Shown: piece by piece, positions 11,211-23,200 of the stretch | Position numbering within the stretch: the first letter of the stretch is position 1 | How the letters are laid out: the number at the start of each line of letters is the position of its first letter | Source of the DNA: Chaetorhynchus papuensis | Taxonomy: Eukaryota; Chordata; Aves; Passeriformes; Rhipiduridae | Length of the DNA: 64,000 nt | Direction of reading: 5' to 3' | NCBI GenBank assembly: GCA_013396525.1 | Contig: VWYX01001232.1 | Location: 62,001-126,000, forward strand | Position numbers and translations under genes: made by a program | Notes under the pieces: generated by a model | Databases searched by the model: none | Told to the model about the DNA's origin: nothing | The model's input: only the letters and a program-made list of their open reading frames with translations

Positions 11211-14200
11211 GTGAGTGCGGCTCGGGCGTCCCCCGGCCCGGGTGTCCCGCGGCCCGCGTGTCCCGCGGCTCGGGGCCGGCGCCGCGGCCCGGCCTCACGG
11301 GGCCCGTGTGTGTGTGGTTGTTGCAGGGCGGCCGCGTGTCAGGATGGCCCGGAGCGGGGAGGACGGCGGCAGGCGCTGCCCGGCCTGGTGCCCCGCTACT
11401 CCGTGCGGGAGGCCGTCACCTGGGTGAGGAGCAGCGCCGGGACACCTCGAGGGGTCCCCGAACAGAACCGGGGGCCGGATGGGAGCGGGAAGGGGGAGCG
11501 GGGCTGCTCTCGCTGACTCTGCCGCCTCTCCGCAGGGAGCTGTGGGCGCGCTGCTGCTGCAGCTGCTCCGGCACATCGTGTGGCTCAGGTCGCTGCCGGA
11601 CGCCAGGACAGAGCGAAGGCTTCCCTCGCTCTCCTCGCTGCCCGCCCAGCCCGCAGGTCAGCGGCTCTGGGGGCTGCCGGGTGGGATTCCTGCCTGTGGT
11701 GTGTTAACTGAGACTGGAAGAGAGCTGGGAGAGGCTGACAGCCGCTCTCGGGCCCTGGGGAGAGTGTGAGGACAATCTCTGCTTTTTAGCGATTTGGTGC
11801 AATCCCACTTCGTGTGCCCTTAAGTTTGTTTTCCGTTCTGAATTCTGCTGCACGAGCTTTCCTCCCGCTTGTCTGTGTGGTCGGAGGACGCTGGGTGCAT
11901 CCACAGCCCGGGGTTGTCCCCTGAAGCAGACACAGTTTTTGTGCTCTGTATTACAGTGGTGACTGAAGCCTCAGCCAGCTGTCCCAGCGAGCAGCTGGGC
12001 TCCCAGTTCCTGCAGAAAGCAAGTCCAGAGGCTGTAGCAGAGAATTCATCCTCAGGCATCCCCTCAGGGGAAGGAGAGAGCCAGCCCTGGGCAGAAGCAG
12101 GTATGTGCCATGTGCTTCGGGGCAGGATACTTGTGGCACAAGGGCTGGGGAGTTCCCCCAAGGCAAGCTCGGAGCCAGGGAGTGTGTAGCCATTTATTGA
12201 CACTTGAGGAGGCAGGTGAGAGTGGAAAGGCAGAATTTCAGAGAGATGAATCAGGAGTCCAGAGACAGGAGGGAAAAAACCTCCCGAAGGCAGAGACAAG
12301 GCTGTGCTGTAGCTGCAGGTGACAGCAGCTTTCCCAACACTGCCCTGCCTTAGCAGACTGATTACAGCATGCAGTCCTGTTCTTTTATCGTGGACAGATG
12401 TTTGCAGCCAGAAGGATTCAGGAGGATGCTGCACCATTGGTCTGGGAGACTGGTGTGCATGGTGTGAAACTAAAGGAGTCATTCTCTTCCTGTAAGACAA
12501 GGATGCATTGCTGAGCTCTTGTGCCATAGATAAGACAGCAGAAGGAGGTATCAAAGCCGTTATTAAAATGAGTTTTATAAAAATAGAAAGATAGACTTCA
12601 ACAAAATTGAAGTCTCACCCAGGAAAGCGTGTCCTACATAGGGAATTTAAAGTCACACCGAGGAAGATCAGATGAGGCCCACAGCTCAGTAGATATAGAA
12701 GCACTGATAATGGCCTCAGGAAAGTTGTTGGAAGCCTGCTGGAGCAGGTGGCAAGGGGACAGCATTCAGTAGAGGGGTAGAAGAGGCACACAAGGAAACC
12801 AGCCACAGATGTTGGCTAAATCCTAGGATCACAGGCTGGCCTGTGTTGGAAGGGACCTTAAAGCTCATCTTGTTCCCTGCCATGGGCAGGGACACCTCTC
12901 ACTGTCCCAGGCNCCGCGGCCCGGCCTCACGGGGCCCGTGTGTGTGTGGTTGTTGCAGGGCGGCCGCGTGTCAGGATGGCCCGGAGCGGGGAGGACGGCG
13001 GCAGGCGCTGCCCGGCCTGGTGCCCCGCTACTCCGTGCGGGAGGCCGTCACCTGGGTGAGGAGCAGCGCCGGGACACCTCGAGGGGTCCCCGAACAGAAC
13101 CGGGGGCCGGATGGGAGCGGGAAGGGGGAGCGGGGCTGCTCTCGCTGACTCTGCCGCCTCTCCGCAGGGAGCTGTGGGCGCGCTGCTGCTGCAGCTGCTC
13201 CGGCACATCGTGTGGCTCAGGTCGCTGCCGGACGCCAGGACAGAGCGAAGGCTTCCCTCGCTCTCCTCGCTGCCCGCCCAGCCCGCAGGTCAGCGGCTCT
13301 GGGGGCTGCCGGGTGGGATTCCTGCCTGTGGTGTGTTAACTGAGACTGGAAGAGAGCTGGGAGAGGCTGACAGCCGCTCTCGGGCCCTGGGGAGAGTGTG
13401 AGGACAATCTCTGCTTTTTAGCGATTTGGTGCAATCCCACTTCGTGTGCCCTTAAGTTTGTTTTCCGTTCTGAATTCTGCTGCACGAGCTTTCCTCCCGC
13501 TTGTCTGTGTGGTCGGAGGACGCTGGGTGCATCCACAGCCCGGGGTTGTCCCCTGAAGCAGACACAGTTTTTGTGCTCTGTATTACAGTGGTGACTGAAG
13601 CCTCAGCCAGCTGTCCCAGCGAGCAGCTGGGCTCCCAGTTCCTGCAGAAAGCAAGTCCAGAGGCTGTAGCAGAGAATTCATCCTCAGGCATCCCCTCAGG
13701 GGAAGGAGAGAGCCAGCCCTGGGCAGAAGCAGGTATGTGCCATGTGCTTCGGGGCAGGATACTTGTGGCACAAGGGCTGGGGAGTTCCCCCAAGGCAAGC
13801 TCGGAGCCAGGGAGTGTGTAGCCATTTATTGACACTTGAGGAGGCAGGTGAGAGTGGAAAGGCAGAATTTCAGAGAGATGAATCAGGAGTCCAGAGACAG
13901 GAGGGAAAAAACCTCCCGAAGGCAGAGACAAGGCTGTGCTGTAGCTGCAGGTGACAGCAGCTTTCCCAACACTGCCCTGCCTTAGCAGACTGATTACAGC
14001 ATGCAGTCCTGTTCTTTTATCGTGGACAGATGTTTGCAGCCAGAAGGATTCAGGAGGATGCTGCACCATTGGTCTGGGAGACTGGTGTGCATGGTGTGAA
14101 ACTAAAGGAGTCATTCTCTTCCTGTAAGACAAGGATGCATTGCTGAGCTCTTGTGCCATAGATAAGACAGCAGAAGGAGGTATCAAAGCCGTTATTAAAA

Positions 14201-17200
14201 TGAGTTTTATAAAAATAGAAAGATAGACTTCAACAAAATTGAAGTCTCACCCAGGAAAGCGTGTCCTACATAGGGAATTTAAAGTCACACCGAGGAAGAT
14301 CAGATGAGGCCCACAGCTCAGTAGATATAGAAGCACTGATAATGGCCTCAGGAAAGTTGTTGGAAGCCTGCTGGAGCAGGTGGCAAGGGGACAGCATTCA
14401 GTAGAGGGGTAGAAGAGGCACACAAGGAAACCAGCCACAGATGTTGGCTAAATCCTAGGATCACAGGCTGGCCTGTGTTGGAAGGGACCTTAAAGCTCAT
14501 CTTGTTCCCTGCCATGGGCAGGGACACCTCTCACTGTCCCAGGCTGCTCCAAGCCCTGTCCAGCCTGGCCTTGGGCACTGCCAGGGATCCAGGGGCAGCC
14601 ACAGCTTCTCTGGGCACCCTGTGCCCTCACAGGGAAGAAGTTCAGTAATGAAGGTGCTGCAGAAAGGGTCAGAGCTGTTCCCCATTTTTTGCTTTCTTTC
14701 AGAATTTTGGCTTCCTTCTGTGCTGATTTCAGCCAGTGCCCATCACTGCTTATCAAACCTTCTCCTGCCAGAGGTTACCATTCCCATCAGTTGGCAAATG
14801 GAGCATTTTGTTTCCGTGTCTCCTAATTAACTCCAGGAAAACAGCCAGGTTAATTTACCTAAACTGCCAATCAGGCTGTTTAACCCATCTGCTTTAGCCT
14901 GGAGCACATAAAGAAGCACTCCAGCACTGGCAGGTGACTGGACACGGACCTCTGGGAGGAGTGGTGGGAAGAAGTGGAGACAGCAATGCCTCCAGTTGGC
15001 ACAGCTGAACATCCTGGAGTGAATGTTTGTCTGACAAACAGCTCCCACTGAGAGCCAACAGGAAGAGCTTTTAGGCAAACTGATGAATGGAACAGTGATG
15101 AGTCTCTAAGGCCACGTGGTCTTTGTTCAGATGTTCTTCAGAAGCTGGGAACTCACTGAGCCTCCAAGGGATGATCTGTAATCCCATGCTCAAACCTGCT
15201 CTGTGACCAGGGGAATGAGCACTGACAGATTGCACAGCTTGTCTTTTAAAAAGGGGTGGGTGGGTGTTTGTTTGAGGCACAGAACTGCAAAAAAGGTGAT
15301 TCTGATTTGATAGAAACTCTGCTACAGGATGGAGGTGTCAGATGCTGGGATGAGTGGGCTGGATCAAAGGTCTTGGAAGGATTTAGGAAGCCATTTCTCA
15401 GGCCAGCTTGCTCCCTTGCAGAGACTTGAGAGAGTTGTAAATCTATTAAGACTTCTTTGGAGAAGTCAACAGGCATGTGGAGCAAGATAATCCAGCTTTT
15501 AGCTTTCTGAAAATCACCCAGACAGGACCTAAACCAAAGCTATCTAAAGAATTAAACTGATGTGAGGGAACATGGAGGGGTTCCTCTTGGGCTGGTACCT
15601 CCTTAAAGCACAGGGAAGTTTTCACAGTGGAGAGCCATTACTGTAGGATTCCCCTGTCCTTTGTTAAACCTCTTCTGTTCAGCACAGTTGGCAGCAATTT
15701 GCAAAAAAGAGGTGATGAGCGAGGCAGGAGAAGCAGCAAATGGTACAAAATGATTCAGGACAGTCAAATCTGGAAGTCACAGGCAGAGACTGCACAAGAA
15801 CTAAAGGCAGGGTGATCCCCAGGTGGGCTGAGCGAGTGTACACGGGGGAGGGTGGCTGTAAATACACATGCAGGATGAGCAGTGTCAAATTAATAATTGT
15901 CTTGCAGAGGGAACATTTAAAGCCACTGTGGATGTGCTTTTGATAAGGTTAAGTCAGTGCTCGGCAGCAGTGAGGCCAATTAAATGTTAATTATGGTGAA
16001 GGAAGGAGCTGAGGACAAGGCAGTGCCGAGGGTTCCTGTGAGTCTGGGGTGCAGCCACGTCTTCAACACTTAAGGAAAAGACAGTGTCTGAAAAACAGGG
16101 ACAAAACTGCAGAGAAAAGATGACAAGGAGACAATTACATCCAAACAGAGACTGACTCTTCAGCTTAAAAAAAAAGAAGTGGCAGAGGATGCGCTGGTGC
16201 TCTGTGAAACTGAAAGTGTCGAGAGGAACAGAATAGGGACCATCTTTTTCATAATCCTCATACTAAAAGGCAGCACAGAAGGGTCAGGTAGCAAGTTTGG
16301 AAAAAAGCTAAAGGCATTTTTTGTTTGGCCAGTGCCCAGGTAAATTGTGGAGCTCGCTGCTGCAGGCCAGAAGTACAAGTGGGTTCCAGGAAGTGATTAG
16401 GTAAAATTACACATTGAAATTAGACTTAATTGGTCCAGCCAAGCCTCCTGCTCAGATCACAGAACAGCTGATTGCTGGAAAGTTCTGCCAGGGAGAGCGT
16501 GACTTTATAATCCCTGCTCCTCACCCTTTCTGCCCAAGCTTCTCCAACTGTCACTTGTCAGAGATAATATATGTCAGAAATAATTTGATTTTGCTCCATA
16601 CATAAGTCCTCGGGTTACATTCCACATTATGCCGTGCATCCATTTTGTGGGAATTTATGGAGAAAAGGCAGGGGGAAGAGATTTGGTAATTTGCACTGAA
16701 GAGCCTGAAAAAATGCAGGGTTTTGTCATGTGAGAAGTCCTGGGAATCTTTCCGTGGAAAGTGAAGCTTGATGATCCCTTTCTTTCTTTCACCACATTTT
16801 GCTTTCCACAGAAAAACCTGCCTGAGGTAGAGGATTTTTTCTTTTTTTCCCTGGTGTTTAGCTACTGAAAGAGGGTGAGGCTGGCAAAATGAGGCTGCAG
16901 CAGGAAGCTGGGGAGAGCAGAAGGAAGGGAAGGACAGACGCCTGGCAGATGATGCAGGGGAATCTGGTAGCAAAGACTTGCCATGAGAGAACAGACCTCG
17001 GAGTGGAGCAGAATGTACCTTCCCTGCTCCTCTTTGCTGCTGCCAGCCATGGCAAGGGATCCTCTGCAGAGAGAGAATTCCATGTCCTTACCCTTCCTCG
17101 GGGTGTTTCAGCTCCTTTCCAGACTCGCTGGTGCTGCTCTCCCTGTACAGTGACAATCTGCTGGTGCTGTGGCAGAGATCTGGGTGATGGATCCCAACAT

Positions 17201-20200
17201 CCCAGCTTTCCACAGGAGCCGTTCCAATTTTAACAGAGCACAATAGGATAAAAATCTGTTCCTTTGTTTAAAAAGAAAACTTCAGGAAATTAACTTAAAC
17301 TTGCCTTAAATAGCGTTCTGGATATTGCTACCAGCAAGTCCTCAGCTCTGTGTTCACATCTTATTTTTTTCCGTGCAATTCCTGCCTCACTCAGAGGCTT
17401 TTTGCTGGAAGTTAAAGGCACAGAGTGAGCAAGCAGGTGATTACAGCCAGGCTCAGTGTTACAGCAGCTCAATGATGCCCTGGGGAATTGCATTTTACCC
17501 CTGGCAGGACTGTAAAATTCGTTATTTCAATTCTGAGATTACAGACATTGCAAAAGTGTGTTTTCATTTCAAAGCACAATGAAACCAATTGGAAACAGTG
17601 AAATTTTCCATGAGGCAGAAATGCTGGATTTTGGCCAGCTCTTGTTGTGACTTCGTTCTCGTGGATGTTTTGGGATGAGCAATCTAGGCTGTCTATGAGA
17701 AGATTATTAATTCCTCATTTGGAGCTAGCTGTGAGCAACACTTGATTAGTCCAGGATGAACAGTGGGGAAAGACAAAAATATTTATTAACTGCTGAAGAT
17801 GTGAGCGTTGGGCATCCAGAACACTGAAAGCTGCAGGATTGCATGGAAAAAGGGATGGGCAGTCCTGTTGCATCATAGCTTGGGTTTGAAGAAGTAGAAA
17901 TAAAGTTGCACAGACAATTCCAGCTGTGATATTCCCAGCTTTTAAACATAGCCTGAAGAATAATTTAGCTTGCCCAGCCTCAGAGGTGAGTTCTGAGGGA
18001 ATTCAGGTCTCCCAGAGCAGCTGTGGCTGCCCCTGGATCCCTGGCAGTGCCCAAGGCCAGGCTGGACACTGGGGCTGGGAGCAGCCTGGGACAGTGGGAG
18101 GTGTCCCTGCCAGGGCAGGGGTGGGATGGGATGGGCTTTAAGGTCTCTTCCAACCCAAACCAGTCTGGGACTCTCTGATCCTTCAGGAGCTGGATCTGGG
18201 TGTTGGGGTCTGTTGGTCCCTGCGTTTTGTTCCAGATGTTCTCTGGGATTGGTAACCCTAATGTGGGGAGGTTTGGGTGAGGAAGGGTTTCCAGTGCTAG
18301 AGGGGCACAAGGAGCTTCTGCAGGCTGACAGAATTCAGAATTAGTGGCTGTTTATTTTTCATGGTTCAGTGGTTTGTCCAAATTACAACATTTTCACAGT
18401 AAACGAGGAGTCTCTGATTTAGGAGTAGGCAACTGTGCAAAATGTACAGTTTCTTGAAAGTGTGCATGTACTAATGCTGTTTAAACAAGTAGTGGGAGAA
18501 TTCTTAATGCAGACCATTTTTTCCGTGGGATTTGCAGTTGTATGTGTGGCAAAAACCCAAATTACATCACGAGGGAGATACACGATAGAGCCTTACAGTG
18601 AGAAATATCAGATAATTTGATGCCTGCTCTGCAAAGAAATGGAAAGCACAACTAATAAATGTACAGATGATACCACTTTTGGTGGAATGATGCATAGAAA
18701 TCATGTTTGCCATAGCGATCTTGCTCGTTGGGTGAGTGGGGCCTGTTCAGATAACTCACATTTGCATTCAGCCAGGGGGGAATTGTTTGTCTGGGAATAA
18801 TGAGGCTGCAGCTGGCACACAGGGCACGGCTCCTGCACGCTGTGCCACAGTCAGGCACTGCAAGGAGCACTCCTGCCTGCTGCACACCTCATTGCTGCTG
18901 CCTGTGGAGCCAAACAGTGCCAGGAATCAGAGAATCAGGCCCTAAAAGGACATTTTTTTTCGCTTGTGTTGGCTCCCACACAGCTGGAGAGGGGGGGCAC
19001 AGCTACTCGTGGTGTGAGCAGCTCTGGCTCACAGTGATCCTGGAGTTAAATGTCCCATGGGATCCAGCTGCTGGTGGTGATCCAGGTTAGAAATACTTGG
19101 CCTCGGGCTGTGTGTCCTCTTCTGGAGGCCACTGTCCTGTTAGAGTGGCTGGAGTAAATGTCACTGTAAGCACTGCCAGCACAGTTCTGCTCCCAGCAGC
19201 GTGGCTTAGCTCGGGCTCTGTCAGATGATTCTGAGTGAGACTGGTCACCCAGTGCTGAACTGGCTGTCCCAGTGTACCTGAGAGGGCAGGGATGAGCTGG
19301 GGGAGCAGAGGGGGCTGATAACCTAAGGCTGCAGCTGATGCAGCCTCATGGCAGGGCTGATCATCCCCTGGCAGGAGCAGAGCTGCACCCTGCAAAGAAA
19401 TGACCTGGACAAGGAGTTAAGGAGGCAGCAGCTCAGCTGAGGGCTGGGGGTGATGGTGGCCTGGGCAGGCTGGGAGCTGCAGCACAATCCTGATCCAGGC
19501 AAACTGGGCATGAGGGGGCAATGTCACCCTTCCTGTGACACTGCTGAGAGGGGCTGCACCTCAGGAGCAGTGTTGGGAATTCAGGAATAGTAGCAAAAAA
19601 ATCATAAAATTAACCAAGGCTGGCAGAAAAGTGCTGCAGTTGAAAGACATGAATGGTGCAGTCGTTTTAGAATCACAGGCAGGAATCAAGAGGGGCTGAT
19701 TAGTCGTGTCAGGACTTTCAAAAGCAGGAATTGGCTTTTTAGTTAAGAAGAAAAAACCTAGAAGAGCCAGTGCCTGGGAGCAGAAACCCAGAGTAGGAGT
19801 ACTTTAATTTGAATGAAGCACAGGAGTTTAAAGCAGTGATTATGAGTTACTGGAACACACATTTAGAAGAAGCAGGAGATTCACTGTCTTCAGATCAGAG
19901 CCAGGGGCCTTTCTGGAGGAGCTGGCAGCACAGGGCTGCATTCCTGGGGCACGTGCTTGCTCTTGCTCCAAAGGTCAGATTGGGTGGGATTCCTTCTGTT
20001 CCTGGTGTCCCTGACTGAATGGGAGATCAGCCCTTCAGGAAAGAGCTCTGGAACAGAGAGGATGGGAAGAGGCAAAGCTGCAGCATTGCTTAACCTTGCT
20101 TTTTTGTTGTTGTTGTTTTTTTTTTTTTTTTAATGCAGGGGAGTTCGAAATCCCTGTGAGCTCCAGGGTGGGGCCAGTTCTCCACAGTGCAAAGGTATGG

Positions 20201-23200
20201 TTTGATTTTCTCCCCTTTCTGTCTGCGCCTTCCCTGCAGGAACTCATCCCAGAGCTACCCCAAGCACAGCCTGAGCAACACTCACACACAAGACTGGGAA
20301 AAAAAAAAAAGGGAGGTGGGATATACTGGCATCTGCTTTAGAGCAGAATTCCAGGATTTACAGACTGACATCCCCATCCTTCGAGGTATCAGTGTAACAG
20401 GGCTGCTGGCAGGGAAGCACTGAAAGAAGATGGGGAAAAACACCAAACCGAGCACCCAAACAAAGAAACCAATTCAGCAGCACCAGTGTGCTCCCGTGTA
20501 TTTGCATTTTGATGCAATCTTTCACTAGGTGATTACATGCTGTTGCTATTTTGGTGTTTACCAGACAACCCATGACTGGGGAAGGTGGTGTCACTCGTCC
20601 AAACGCTGCAAATCAGGGCTGCCTCTTCTCTGTTAAAGAGGGAAGCACTTGGGCCTTGAAGAGAGTGCATCAGCTCGAGAGTCACAAGGCCATGAATTAT
20701 ATTATTGTTCTTGTTGTGATTAAACCTGCCAGTTCTTTCCAATTCACATCTCAGATGCAGATAATTCCCTTTTTAAAAAATCAGTCGGCTGAGCAATTGC
20801 TCAAGGACACTGTGAGCAGAGAGGAGGCAAATTCAGTTTTTAGCAGAGTGAGTTCCTGCAAAGGGCACCAAGGAGCCATTTGCTTGATCTGCTGGGGGGC
20901 TGAGTGTGGATCTCCCCATCCTGGGAGGTGCCACTTGTGCAGGGCTGTAGGAAGAGCCCGGAGCTGGGTCTAGGTCATGGAGCAGCTCAGGAGGGGCCTT
21001 GGTCCCTGTCTTGGCCTCTTGGGAGTAGCCCCAAGCTCAGCAGTGGAGCTGGGGGTGCCAAGGGGCATTTTCCCAACTTCCCCGTGTGCACTGAGCTCTG
21101 CTGCCACTCGATGGCACTCGGGGAGTGCAGCTGGGCTGGGCTGAGCCTTTCTGTTCATCACGAGGAGGAAAGGAATCGTCTGTGCCCTGCAGGGTTTCAG
21201 CAGCCCTGGGCAGTGCCCAGCCCAGCTGAGGGGTAAGCTCAGCTGAGATTGGGTAAAGCACATGCAAAGGTGTGAGGATGTTTTGGCAGGGACTGTGCTG
21301 TGGGCATGGTGTGGGACAGGGAACAAGGGGTGGTGTTATTTTTGGAAGGGGGAGTTAGCTTAGAATCATGGAATATCCTGGTTTGTAAGGGATCCACAGG
21401 GATCATCAGTCCCAGCCCTGCACAGACCCCCAACAATCCCACCCTGGGCACCCCTGGCAGCTCTGGCAGCCTCGGGGCCGTGCCCATTCCCTGGGGAGCC
21501 TGGGCAGTGCCCAGCACCCTCTGGGGAAGCAGAACCTTTCCCTGCTCTCCAGCCTGAGCCTGCCCTGGCCCAGCTCCAGCCGCTCCCTGGGTGCTGTCCC
21601 TGTGCCGGAGCAGAGCTCGGAGCTGTCCCTGCGCTGCCCTCGGGAGGAGCTGCAGACTGCTCTGAGTAGGATCAGCTGCAGACTGCTCTGAGTAGGATCA
21701 GGTATTTGCTGAGTTCTGAAAGGTCTGATGATGCCTGAGAAGGCTGCACCAACCTCCCTGGCCAGAGGGGAGGGCAGCAGTGTCCATGCAGCTTCCCCAG
21801 CGAGGTGGCTGTGTAGGACAGGGAGGTTTCTGTGTGGACACACGACATCACCCTCCAGGTGACTGCAGCACAACACAAACAGGTCTCACTGCTTGGTTTC
21901 CAAGCAAGAAGCTCCTCTAGGGTTGATATGATTTAGCTGTCTTTAATAGCTTTTTTCTTTGACTCCTCAGGGTGACCCAGCTCAGCGAGGGCATTTAGAG
22001 GAAGCCGCTTTCCAATTGCAGCAGATTTTCCGAATTGATATTTCCATTGCATTGAATATCCTTGGTAATGTGGAGTTGGTTTTGTTTTGCCCTTAAACCA
22101 CAGGTTTCTCATTTTGGAGGACCTCCAAATGGTTGCAGGTCTTCTGAGAAGGCAAGGATGGCAAATACCCAAGCTGAAGCCTCCTTTCAGCAATTTTAAC
22201 TGTGCTTGGAGAGATTTATTGCCCTTTGTCCCATCGTGCCACCTGATTTATCTCAGCATATTTCAATCCAGGTTTGCTTGAAGCCTGCGCTGTTGTCCTG
22301 ACATCTGTAGTTGGAAATTAAGCCATCTCTGCCTTTTTTGCAACACAAGATGTCATATCCTTGTATCCTCCTTTTATTGTCTGAGCTCACAGTTTTCCTG
22401 GCAAGCTGAAAAAGCAATTGCAGGATTGCAACTCTAAGAAAAGCAGAAGGAGCATGCAATGATCTAAGAAAAGTCCCTGCCCTATATACACCACTAGTTG
22501 CAGCACTGAAAAGCAAGTTGTTTCTGCGTGAGCCATACGCTGTGTTAGCCTGTGATCCCTCTCTGCCACGAGCCCAGAAAAATCCCTAAAATGCAGTGTT
22601 GCCGTTTTTCTTACAGAAACTGTGGAGTGAGGGTTGGTGAGCCAGCTGGAAGTGGCCCAGAGCACTTGGCATGAGCCAAGGAAGGCCCAGTGGCTGTGGG
22701 GGAGGTTGCTGCATTGGGGGCTGGGTTGTGGCCGTGTGCTTTTCCCTGTTCTCCCTGGGTTGTGGCCGTGTGCTTTTCCCTGTTTTCCCTGGGTTGTGGC
22801 CGTGTGCTTTTCCCTGTTTTCCCTGGGCTGTGGCCGTGTGCTTTTCCCTGTTTTCCCTGGGTTGTGGCCGTGTGCTTTTCCCTGTTTTCCCTGTTTTCAG
22901 GCTGTGTTTTCCTCAGGGATCGAGAGCATGAGGGCGGGGCACTGCCGCGTGGCCTTCACCTGCTTCAAGCTGGCGGCGGATCGGGGCTACAGCAAAGCCC
23001 AGTTCAACGTGGGGCTGTGCTACGAGCACGGCAGGGGCACGGACAGGGACCTGGAAAAGGTACCCAGGGCCTGTGGGGTGTGGTGTGGGCAGCTTTTACA
23101 TGGGTGGGGATGTCATGGAATATCCTGAGCTGGAGGGAACCCCCAGGGATCATTGAGGCAGCTCCTGGCCCTGCACAGACACCCCAACAACCCCACCCTG

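Larger units (their letters stand above)
10770..11560 (+). promoter_or_regulatory. DELE1: CpG-island promoter of DELE1
   Basis: G+C and CpG density rise abruptly after about 10770 (many CGG, GCG and CCG words) and stay high through coding exons 1-3. No TATA box is seen close to the start codon. This fits a dispersed CpG-island promoter of a housekeeping mitochondrial gene. The exact transcription start is not determined. Confidence 0.75.
11282..12912 (+). repeat. Duplicated block, copy 1 (DELE1 exons 2-4)
   Basis: This block is repeated base for base at 12914-14544 (offset 1,632), with the single base 12913 given as N between them. It holds exons 2-4, their introns and the head of a CR1 copy. 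This copy joins naturally to exon 1 upstream. Confidence 0.97.

Noticed and set aside
10615..11214. 199-codon frame starting upstream of DELE1
   Set aside because: Only the part from 11107 matches the family; the upstream part is CpG-island sequence without stops by composition.
12959..13732. A genuine internal exon duplication in DELE1
   Set aside because: The phases do not allow both exon sets, the introns appear identical too, and an N marks the join.
20241..20303. Extra DELE1 exon encoding ELIPELPQAQPEQHSH
   Set aside because: There is a fair acceptor, but no donor before the A run and no match to the family; exons 5 and 6 already join in phase.
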